Source of the DNA: Leguminivora glycinivorella | Taxonomy: Eukaryota > Arthropoda > Insecta > Lepidoptera > Tortricidae | Assembly: GCF_023078275.1 (NCBI RefSeq) | Contig: NC_062985.1 | Location: 1,488,001-1,552,000, forward strand | Length of the DNA: 64,000 nt | Reading direction: 5' to 3' | Shown: piece after piece, positions 10,001 through 22,000 of the stretch | How the letters are laid out: each line of letters opens with the position of its first letter | How positions within the stretch are numbered: the stretch's first letter is position 1 | Notes under the pieces: model-generated | Told to the model about the DNA's origin: nothing | What the model saw: only the letters and a program-made list of their open reading frames with translations | The model's database searches: none | Position numbers and translations under genes: made by a program

Positions 10001-13000
10001 TCTTCAAAAAGTCCGCGATGGCACATGTCTATATTGTCTATCTTTTACGGATAACTTACTAGGTATAAACATTTTTATGATAATACCGTAATAAGAAGGT
10101 AGCCGCTAGTTATTATTAAGTAGCAATTAGCAATAAGTACACGTTAAGCCACAAATGGCATGTAAAATCCGCCTACTTGAAATAATTTTATGTATAAATG
10201 TTAAAAGGTATTTATTTCATTATTAATGACTAAAAAGTATAAAATAAATTAATAGTTTAAAAAACACTATAAAACACGCTTTTATAAATGCACGTAAAAG
10301 CCAAAAATAAATTATGGATCGTTCAAGTTGTCTCTATTTGTGAGCTGAAGTTTAAAAACTATGTGCTTTTAATTATAATATTTGATTGTAAAAGCGTGGG
10401 GCGCTGGAACAGGAAAGACTTTCTTGTAAACAAATACTAATTCGAACTTCCTGGCGAATGAAGTTGCATAAGAACATAACGTTTACATATGCCGCCTAAG
10501 GGTTATCAAAGAGAACCAAAGATATCTCGTCCACGAACAAGAACTCTGCATCCTGTCACTGTAGACACTTTCCCCTTTTGTACTTTGATTACCGGAAAAA
10601 AGCGGCGTTCTAAGTGTCGGTGACTGTCGACTCTCCTCGCTACTAGCGCATATTTTGTCTGAGTTCGACAAACTGGTACCCACTTTGAACACTGACTTTT
10701 AATTGATTTGACTGTTTAATGTAGAACCTAGTCATGCTGCAACTCCAGTTAGCGCGTCAATCTGTGTAACCTCCTTCCCGTAACATAGCATAATTTGATT
10801 TATCAGCAAGTTATACTTATATATGCTGTGGTTATACAAAAAGTCTTTTCTGTTCCAGCGCCCCACGCTTTTACAATCAAATATTATAATTAAAAGCACA
10901 TAGTTTTTAAACTTCAGCTCACAAATAGAGACAACTTGAACGATCCATAATTTATTTTTGGCTTTTACGTGCATTTATAAAAGCGTGTTTTATAGTGTTT
11001 TTTAAACTATTAATTTATTTTTCAACTAAGTAGGTACATGGTCATGCAATAATTGATTTATGATTTAATGATGATGTTGTGAGTTAAATTGAGACAAAAG
11101 TTGGTACATTACCAAAACGCCGTTTTAAGTTCTAAAAAAAATATATCCTGACTAGCATTTGCCCGCGGCTTCGCTCGCATTAGAAAGAGACAAAAGTAGC
11201 CTATGTCACTCTCCATCTCTTCAACTATGTCCACTTAAAAAATCACGACAATTCGTCGCTCCGTTTTGCCGTGAAGGAGGGACAAACAAACAGACACACA
11301 CACTTTCCCATTTATAATATTAGTATAGATTAGTATAGATAAATGCGAGTATGTATTAGCAGTGAAACAAGGTTAGGGTGAACAATTATATATTTACAAT
11401 ATATTATTATTTATTCAAGAGTGAACAGGCATCTTCTGGGCGAGCTCACTCCATCGTAGGCCACTTCTTTGCCTTTGGCTAGTCTGTGGTCAAGAGTAAG
11501 CCCATTTATAATTAAAAAAAAAAAAAAAAACATTTTTTTTTTTATTACCAGCAATTATATATTTTAGTCTTCGAAGGCTGCAAAAAGTGATATTACAAAT
11601 CAGATCATGGATGCATATTGCATAGTTAATTTGTTAGTACAGATGTGGTGCGAAAAGATTTTCCTTCGTTTGCGGAAACCTACGAACGTGTCATGCTATT
11701 TCAGTCAGTCTCATGACAAGACGTACTGTCTGACTAAACTAGCATGACAAATACGAACGTTTCTGTAAAAACACGAAGAATCAACAATTGTTCAAATTAA
11801 CTTGTGGTAATGTAGTTATACCTAGTTTAAAATCAAATAACGTGCGCCTTATCTGATCACGGAAGTACTTTGTTTATATTAGTCTGCGTCTTATCATCTA
11901 ACAAGATCGATAGTCACAATGATAGATAAAACTATCATGTCAATAGATGATCTAATGTTTCCATTTTGTTATTGTGTCTGTCACCGTGACTGATTCCTAT
12001 GAAGCGACTGATACTTAGGAGCGGTTTAAAGGTGACCAGGATAATTCCATGGCTAACGGCCCGGCCACGACATTGGTCTAAGCGCGACAGCGGTGAGTGG
12101 CGGCTATACATTGGAGCGAGACACAGCGATAGGACTTTTCATTCGCACATATGGCTGCCGCTCACCGCTGTCGCGCTAAGACCAATGTCGTGGCCGGGCC
12201 ATAAAACCTGATATCGGCTCAGGAGTACTTTTTTTTTTATTCTGTTTCTGTTTGGTGAATAGGAGCACCGGATATCTCTGCTGGGGCTTCTTTACAACTA
12301 ACTGCAATTTTGCGGCATAACCCTGCTTCGTCAGTGACAAAGACGGAAAGACGATGACCACAACAATGAAGAAGTTACCCTTCCATTGGGAGCGGACTTG
12401 GTGGCAGGATACATGAAAATGCCTGCATAGTTGATGCTGCTAAGCATTTCTTTTTTTTGCCATTTTTTAATTTTTATTGTTTTAGGGAATTTTAGGTCAA
12501 TTGTACTCAGAATCACGAGTACTTTCAATCTAATTTCAATTGAATCAATCAGGAGACAGAAAGTGTCCCAGAATTTCCATACATTTTTGTTACTTTCCTC
12601 TTTTGTTACCCCATACAACATGTATGGAAAATGGTAACAAAATAAGAAAAATCGTATGGGATAATTTGTTTTATTACTAGGATTGAAAAAGCTAGTAATT
12701 TTGAGTAGAAATAGCATATTATTTTTTTCAAAAATATCACATTTCATAAAAGTGGCAAAAAGAAATTATCTGCTATGGACATCAGCCACCAAGGGACCGT
12801 CTTCTTTAAACCTTGCTCCCATTCGTCAGCATGTCTTACTATGTTTGAGTAACAGAGACGGAAACATGAGTACCTTTCCATTGGGAGCGGACTTGGTGGC
12901 AGGATACATGAAGATGCCTCCATACTTGATGATGTGATGGACGTCAGCCACCATGGAACCGTCTTCTTTAAACCTTGCTCCCATTCGTCAGCATGTCTTA

Positions 13001-16000
13001 CTATGTTTGAGTAACAGAGACGGAAACATGAGTACCTTTCCATTGGGAGCGGACTTGGTGGCAGGATACATGAAGATGCCTCCATACTTGATGATGTGAT
13101 GGACATCAGCCACCATGGAACCGTCTTCTTTAAACCTTGCTCCCATTCGTCAGCATGTCTTACTATGTTTGAGTAACAGAGACGGAAACATGAGTACCTT
13201 TCCATTGGGAGCGGACTTGGTGGCAGGATACATGAAGATGCCTCCATACTTGATGATGCGGTGCACGTCAGCCACCATGGAACCGTCTTCTTTAAACCTT
13301 GCTCCCATTCGTCAGCATGTCTTACTAATCTTACTATGTTTGAGTAACAGAGACGGAAACATGAGTACCTTTCCATTGGGAGCGGACTTGGTGGCAGGAT
13401 ACATGAAGATGCCTCCATACTTGATGATGCGGTGCACGTCAGCCACCATGGAACCGTCTTCTTTAAACCTTGCTCCCATTCGTCAGCATGTCTTACTATG
13501 TGGGAGTGACAAAGACGGAAACATGAGTACCTTTCCATTGGGAGCGGACTTGGTGGCAGGATACATGAAGATGCCGCCATACTTGATGGTGCGGTGCACG
13601 TCAGCCACCATGGAGCCGACGTAGCGCGCGCCGTATGCCTTCCCGCTGCTCGGGTTCTTCTTCTCTTCTACGTACTTCTTTAGGCCTGGCTCCCATTCCG
13701 CGGCGTAACCTGAAAAGTGTGGATATTTTTTAAGTAAGTCCTTGGACGAGATTTTTCAAGACAGTAGATAATAATGTCATGGTGGAAAGTGACAAATCAG
13801 CTCAAATCAACTGGATAAGGATGTGACACCAAGAAATGTTGGGTACGAGAGATAACAAGTGATCCAGTGCTCGTGAAAACTCACTGACTTTCGTAATTTT
13901 GCGCCAACTTGGTGCTCTTAAACAGCAGCTGAAAATTTTGCTGGTGACTTTAGAATAGAATAGAATAGAAAAACGTTTATTGCAGAAACCATCATGCATC
14001 ATGCATGCTTTAGCATGGACGGTCGTTCATTGACGGCCCTTCTCTGGGAACTCCATGCCAGAATCAGTCAGAATGAATTCATTCACCAATTTTGGGATCG
14101 TACATGAAACTTTGTCCTACTTTGTCAGCACCAAGAGATAGGACCATCAAGGCAACCGACCCGTAAGAAGGCTAAGGCACTAAAGACTGAAGGGACTTAC
14201 CTTCATTTAAAGAATATATATTCCCCTTCTCCGGAATCTTCATATTAGGATCAGTCAGGATGAACTCCCCAATGCTAGGATCGTACATGAAGCCATGTGC
14301 TCCTCTGCCAGTACCAAGAGATAGCACCATCATGGTAGCAGAGCCGTATAAAGCATAGCCTGCCGCCACGAGCTCTCTGCCGGGGCGAAGGGCGTCGGAC
14401 ACTGATGGCTCGCCGTCTGATTGTTTCCTGAAATAACGAAGAATCAACATTATGAGATCTCATACATGCTGATGGTGGGGCTTCGTGAACCAGAAGCCTC
14501 TAGAATCCTCAGTCAGAGTTTTCTCTTAGAATTGGCAGGTCAGACGGCAGACGCTTTAAAAAAAATGTTACGTGACATAAAACGAAACCAAAGAGATGGA
14601 CGGAATAATAGTAGATACCATAGGACACCCTGGTGGCGGTAAGAGCGTGCGACTTTCGATCCGGAGGTCGCGGGTTCGAACTTCGAACCCCGGCTCGTAC
14701 CAGTGAGTTTTTCATGTGCGAAATGTCATTTGATATTTGCCAGTTGCTTTTCGGTGAAGGCCTAGTTACCCTTCGGGTTAGAAGGTCAGATGGCAGTCGC
14801 TTTCGTAAAACTAGTGCCTACGCCAAATCTTGGGATTAGTTGTCAAAGCGGACCCCCAGCTCCCATGAGCCGTGGCAGATGTCGGGATAACGCAAGGAGG
14901 ATGATGATGACCATAGGAAGCCCTAAGACAGGGATCACCACTTAAATCCGGGTGTTTATGACCATCGCGGTCCGTTCTGAACGGCAGCACAACAAAACGC
15001 GGGCTGCTTTGGATAGGTCGGCGTTTTGGATCCAGACCGCCATCTTTCATTTGGTGACCCTGGTGGTATGGAAATAAGCCTGTATAGAGGTATTCCCGAT
15101 GAACTACAGTATGGGGTTCTTCAAAAAAGGAGTGTACAAGTTTTTAATGGGTCGGCAACGCGCATGTGACACCCCTTGAGTTGCAGGCGTCCGTAGGTTA
15201 CGGTGACCGCTTTCCATCAGGTGGACCGTATACCTGTTTGCCACCGACGTGGTATAAAAAAAAAATGAGTTGGTGACTTACTTGTAAATGGCAAAGATAG
15301 AACCGACGGACACCAAACAGTCGATGTTGGACGACCCGTCCAGAGGATCGAAGCACACGATGTATTTCCCGTGACGCTCTGTTTCCACCTGTACACATAA
15401 ACCAGAGATTTCTGGATTAAACAAGATCTTGTAAGGATCCGCAGAAGGTTGTGTTGGAAATGCTGAAATCATTAATGCAAGAAGCGCTTTCAATCGGTGG
15501 TCGGCTGGTCGCGTAACTTGTGCACGAAATATGGATCGATATTTACGTCTCTTTTCGTAAATGCATTCACACATTCGGACCTTATGTTCTCATAAGCCGT
15601 GGCAAAATCCATACTAATATTATAAATGGGAAAGTATGTGTGTTTGTCAGTCTTTCACGGCAAAACGGAGCGAAGAGTTAACGTGATTTTTTAAGTGGAG
15701 ATAGTTTAAGAGATGGGGAGTGACATAGGCTACTTTTTGGCTCTTTCTGACCCCCCACTTCTCTAAAATAGGGGGTGAAAGATTGTATGGAGCATTCCAC
15801 AATTTTCGAATTTAACGCAAGCGAAGCCGCGAGCAAATGCTAGTATCGGCATAAAGCAAAGAAGACATCCAACGGTCTCCATCCTTACTTGGTGGATATT
15901 CCACAAATCCGCACGAAGCGCTTTGCTTCTCCTTTTCTTATGCGCACTGCCAAGGAGTGGAATTCCTTGCCGATGGCTATATTTCCGAGCTCATATAACC

Positions 16001-19000
16001 CGGCAACCTTCAAATCAAGAGTGAGCAGGCATCTTCTGGGCGAGCTCACTCCATCGTAGGCCACGTCTTTGCCTTTGGCTAGTCTGTGGTCAAGAGTACC
16101 TAGGCCCATTTATAATTAAAAAAAAAGAAGAAAATTAAAGTTTGATGATGTTCAGAGCGACGTACCTGGATAACGGTGTCGTTCTCCTCGGACACCAGAA
16201 GACAGGTGGTGAAGGAAGACTTGAGCATGTTGATGAACAGGTCATTGGACAGCACGTCCAGCTTCTTGACCTGCTCGCCTTGCACGTTCGTGTCTCCAGA
16301 GATGCCATGCCTGGGAACAATCACAAATGTATCACCAGTGCACTGGTGGGTTCAGTGGGTTCAGTCTCTTTAATTATCCGGTGAGTTCCATCTTACGCTC
16401 TGTCTTGACTTTTCATCAGGTGTCGTGACTAGGGTTAATCGCCACAGTTAATTCGTAATAGAAAAAAGTATCGAGTACCTACGTCGCTTCGCAGACACTA
16501 AACAGAAACTAAGAGCTTCTCCCTGTTCTATCGTAAGAGGAGTGTGCGTATGTACAAACAGCTAAAAGCGAGACCAAAGAGAGATAGACGGTGTTCATCG
16601 TGCAACTGCCTATTCAGTCAATTATCGGAGTAATAAATTGTAATAATGAGATAATAGATGAGAAGCGTAGATAGATAATTAAGAACAATTAATTCCTACG
16701 TTACGTCTACGTTGGTAACATATGAAATAAGGTACAGCGGGGTAATTTCGACTGGGGCACAGCACAAATGAAAGTGATCGATTTTTTTCCATGTTTTACA
16801 ATGATTGTATTATTAAATTGAGTGTCCACTGGTTAAATATGGCCCGCGTGTTCAGTGGATACATGTGGAACTCAACTTAATAGTGTAATAATGGAAAAAA
16901 TAGATCATAATTTTAGAACAAAACGGGACTTAATCGCGTAAACACTTACATTTATATTTGGCCCGACGTTTCGAACATCACATAGCTAGCTGAACATCTG
17001 CTACAGTCGGGACCAAACCACTGGATCGAGCTCCATAGTCCCAAAATTCTATCAACGGAACGTCTGTTCTACAGCAGAAAAGTACGTGAAGCGATTGAAA
17101 TTAGGAAGCATCGAAATTTTAACCAAAATGAGGGACAGGGAATTTCTTCTTCGTGGAATCCAGTGATTAGCAAATGTAAGCGTGAAAAAACACCGAGGGA
17201 CACACCGGCTGATGTCGTGAGTGTTGTGTGTAGGCAAAGTGACAACCCTAGCGCAAAAGTGAATAATCAAGAACAAGTGCGGGTAGTTCGAGAAACTCGC
17301 GCGGCTAGAAGATGTTGATGCAATTCCTCGCCAGTCTACCCGTGACCACGAACATAATGTGATGTTCGAAACGTCGGGCCTAATATAAATGTAAGTGTTT
17401 ACGCGATTAAGTCCCGTTTTGTTCTAAAATTATGAGTGCAAATCGTGTTAGTCTAAATCAATATAAAAATAGATCATTTATAATTGTCCCCCAGTCGATA
17501 TTTGCCCCGCTGTACAGTCAGCCAAGAAACTCAAGAAAGTGGTTTACCACTTTTCGACTCTATTTCAAACACATAAGGTCGAAAAGTGATAAACTATTTT
17601 TCAGTACAGATGGTGCTTTTTTTACGCACTAGTGCGAGAAGTGGTTCATTACATACCAGGTCGAAACTTCGGAAGCTCATCTGTACTGAAAAACGTCGTT
17701 ACGATACACGTGCGAAAAGGAAATTCGTAACTCGTGTCGATTTAAAACACTCCCTTCGGTCGTGTTTTAATTTATCGCCACTCGTTTCGAACTTCCTTTT
17801 TTACGCACTTGTATCGTAATGTACTATTTTGGCTGACTGTACTTTAATGAATTAATTTCAATGCATAATTAATTGCTTATACAGATACTGCAGTAACGTA
17901 CGAGTACCTACCTGGAGAATTTGTGCACTCTCTTAAATAAAATGCGAAAACTAAAGTATTTTTTTTATACCACGTAGATAGATAGATAGATAGATAAGAA
18001 CTTTATTCATTCCTACAACATACATGGTAGATAAACAAAAGATAAAAGGCATGTATCTTAAAATAGAAATTAAAAGCTAATTACTTAGTTACATTTTTAA
18101 AAGAATACAAATTTTCAAAACCATGTGTCGTGGCAGAGAACAGGCGCTGGCTCAGCATTATGATGCGGCAAGCCACATCGCTGATATTCTGCCAGGACCT
18201 TACAAAGAAAAAGAAGACTTCAACACTTAAGCCTTAATTCCTGAACTTCAATATATGTTCACTATGTGTGTATGTGAAGTTATGTGTAGTTATGTGCCGA
18301 GATGTAGCAATATCCTTCTCTGTAGCATTTGTGTATATTTTGATATACATTCTTAATACAAATTTAAAGTAGTATGTTATTTAAATTTGGAGGGAGATTC
18401 AGCCTTGAAGTTTTTGAAGGTTTAAGAGGTATATTCGATATTTCATTTTAAAATTGGATTTATTTTTTAGTTTACGGATTGGTGGAGGAATGTTGTTCCA
18501 ACATTTTGATGCACGATAGCGGAAACTCCCTCTAAATGCAGCAAGCTTGTGTTTAGGGATTTGTAACATGGCCGCTCGTGACGTTCTAGGTTGGTGATGG
18601 TTGTTAGAAAGCCATACAAGTTTATTGAACAAGTGAGACGGCAGTTTCGTCTGAATCGTATCAAAGAGTAAGCATGCGAACATAAGATCTTGACGAGCCA
18701 TCATTTTTAGAAGATCCGAGTTGTTTAGGTAAGGTGTAACATGTGTCCGGGGAGGAATTTTAAAGCAATACCTAGCGCACGCGTTTTGAACTCTTTGAAT
18801 GAGACGCTGTGAACGAGCAAAAAGACATGTGCCATAAGCAGTAAGGCCATAATTAAGTTTGGATAAAACTAGGGACTCACAGAGTTTCATTCGAAGTTGT
18901 ACACTAAGTAGGTCACGGAAATTGTATAAAACTTTTAGATGATACAGACAATTCCGGACAGTTTCCATTACATGGCTTTCAAAACGTAGATTGGTGTCAA

Positions 19001-22000
19001 AGAGTACTCCCAGATCACGGGCCTCATCGACACGATCAACGGCCACGTCTTTTCATCAGGTGTCGTGACTAGGGTTAATCGCCACAGTTGATTCGTAATA
19101 GAAAAAAGTATCGAGTACCTACGTCGCTTCGCAGACACTAAACAGAAACTAAGAGCTTCTCCCTGTTCTATCGTAAGAGGAGTGTGCGTATGTACAAACA
19201 GCTAAAAGCGAGACCAAAGAGAGATAGACGGTGTTCATCGTGCAACTGCCTATTCAGTCAATTATCGGAGTAATAAATTGTAATAATGAGATAATAGATG
19301 AGAAGCGTAGATAGATAATTAAGAACAATTAATTCCTACGTTACGTCTACGTTGGTAACATATGAAATAAGGTACAGCGGGGTAATTTCGACTGGGGCAC
19401 AGCACAAATGAAAGTGATCGATTTTTTTTCATGTTTTACAATGATTGTATTATTAAATTGAGTGTCCACTGGTTAAATATGGCACGCGTGTTCAGTGGAT
19501 ACATGTGGAACTCAACTTAATAGTGTAATAATGGAAAAAATAGATCATAATTTTAGAACAAAACGGGACTTAATCGCGTAAACACTTACATTTATATTTG
19601 GCCCGACGTTTCGAACATCACATAGCTAGCTGAACATCTGCTACAGTCGGGACCAAACCACTGGATCGAGCTCCATAGTCCCAAAATTCTATCAACGGAA
19701 CGTCTGTTCTACAGCAGAAAAGTACGTGAAGCGATTGAAATTAGGAAGCATCGAAATTTTAACCAAAATGAGGGACAGGGAATTTCTTCTTCGTGGAATC
19801 CAGTGATTAGCAAATGTAAGCGTGAAAAAACACCGAGGGACACACCGGCTGATGTCGTGAGTGTTGTGTGTAGGCAAAGTGACAACCCTAGCGCAAAAGT
19901 GAATAATCAAGAACAAGTGCGGGTAGTTCGAGAAACTCGCGCGGCTAGAAGATGTTGATGCAATTCCTCGCCAGTCTACCCGTGACCACGAACATAATGT
20001 GATGTTCGAAACGTCGGGCCTAATATAAATGTAAGTGTTTACGCGATTAAGTCCCGTTTTGTTCTAAAATTATGAGTGCAAATCGTGTTAGTCTAAATCA
20101 ATATAAAAATAGATCATTTATAATTGTCCCCCAGTCGATATTTGCCCCGCTGTACAGTCAGCCAAGAAACTCAAGAAAGTGGTTTACCACTTTTCGACTC
20201 TATTTCAAACACATAAGGTCGAAAAGTGATAAACTATTTTTCAGTACAGATGGTGCTTTTTTTACGCACTAGTGCGAGAAGTGGTTCATTACATACCAGG
20301 TCGAAACTTCGGAAGCTCATCTGTACTGAAAAACGTCGTTACGATACACGTGCGAAAAGGAAATTCGTAACTCGTGTCGATTTAAAACACTCCCTTCGGT
20401 CGTGTTTTAATTTATCGCCACTCGTTTCGAACTTCCTTTTTTACGCACTTGTATCGTAATGTACTATTTTGGCTGACTGTACTTTAATGAATTAATTTCA
20501 ATGCATAATTAATTGCTTATACAGATACTGCAGTAACGTACGAGTACCTACCTGGAGAATTTGTGCACTCTCTTAAATAAAATGCGAAAACTAAAGTATT
20601 TTTTTTATACCACGTAGATAGATAGATAGATAGATAAGAACTTTATTCATTCCTACAACATACATGGTAGATAAACAAAAGATAAAAGGCATGTATCTTA
20701 AAATAGAAATTAAAAGCTAATTACTTAGTTACATTTTTAAAAGAATACAAATTTTCAAAACCATGTGTCGTGGCAGAGAACAGGCGCTGGCTCAGCATTA
20801 TGATGCGGCAAGCCACATCGCTGATATTCTGCCAGGACCTTACAAAGAAAAAGAAGACTTCAACACTTAAGCCTTAATTCCTGAACTTCAATATATGTTC
20901 ACTATGTGTGTATGTGTGTGTATGTGAAGTTATGTGTAGTTATGTGCCGAGATGTAGCAATATCCTTCTCTGTAGCATTTGTGTATATTTTGATATACAT
21001 TCTTAATACAAATTTAAAGTAGTATGTTATTTAAATTTGGAGGGAGATTCAGCCTTGAAGTTTTTGAAGGTTTAAGAGGTATATTCGATATTTCATTTTA
21101 AAATTGGATTTATTTTTTAGTTTACGGATTGGTGGAGGAATGTTGTTCCAACATTTTGATGCACGATAGCGGAAACTCCCTCTAAATGCAGCAAGCTTGT
21201 GTTTAGGGATTTGTAACATGGCCGCTCGTGACGTTCTAGGTTGGTGATGGTTGTTAGAAAGCCATACAAGTTTATTGAACAAGTGAGACGGCAGTTTCGT
21301 CTGAATCGTATCAAAGAGTAAGCATGCGAACATAAGATCTTGACGAGCCATCATTTTTAGAAGATCCGAGTTGTTTAGGTAAGGTGTAACATGTGTCCGG
21401 GGAGGAATTTTAAAGCAATACCTAGCGCACGCGTTTTGAACTCTTTGAATGAGACGCTGTGAACGAGCAAAAAGACATGTGCCATAAGCAGTAAGGCCAT
21501 AATTAAGTTTGGATAAAACTAGGGACTCACAGAGTTTCATTCGAAGTTGTACACTAAGTAGGTCACGGAAATTGTATAAAACTTTTAGATGATACAGACA
21601 ATTCCGGACAGTTTCCATTACATGGCTTTCAAAACGTAGATTGGTGTCAAAGAGTACTCCCAGATCACGGGCCTCATCGACACGATCAACGGCCACGTCA
21701 TTTATAATGATTTTTGGATGCTTACTAATGATCGTCCTTGTCTGATTTACAGACCCGAGAACCATAAATTTCGATTTCAATGGATTCAAGACTAGACAAT
21801 TGGTGGTGGACCATTCTGATAATCTTTTTAAATCATCGTTGACCTTATCGACTGCTGTAGAAATTTCATTTGGGTGAAAAGATAGAAAAATCTGCAAATC
21901 ATCGGCGTAGAGCTGGTATCTGCAATATTTTATACAACTGACGATGTCGCTACTGTACAGGATGAACAGCAGAGGGCCCAAAATAGATCCCTGTGGGACT

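Larger units (their letters stand above)
16409..19048. repeat. 2.64-kb tandem duplication, copy 1
   Basis: Base-for-base repeat of 19,049-21,699, starting CTTTTCATCAGGTGTCGTGA. Differences noticed by eye are three single bases (near 16,453, 16,790 and 16,843) and a 10-base TGTG expansion in copy 2. The right breakpoint cuts a LINE frame, which continues only in copy 2. In FBP intron 1. Confidence 0.93.

Noticed and set aside
12744..13580. 278-codon minus-strand frame with a 54-residue repeat, resembling a repeat protein
   Set aside because: It is a shifted frame through the truncated FBP exon 5 array; the 162-base period is divisible by three, so the frame stays open by arithmetic. The opposite strand is open for the same reason (13,115-13,624).
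8330..13597. Regularly spaced repeats considered as a CRISPR array
   Set aside because: Units are contiguous copies of 102, 120 or 162 bases without unique spacers, in an intron-containing eukaryotic gene.
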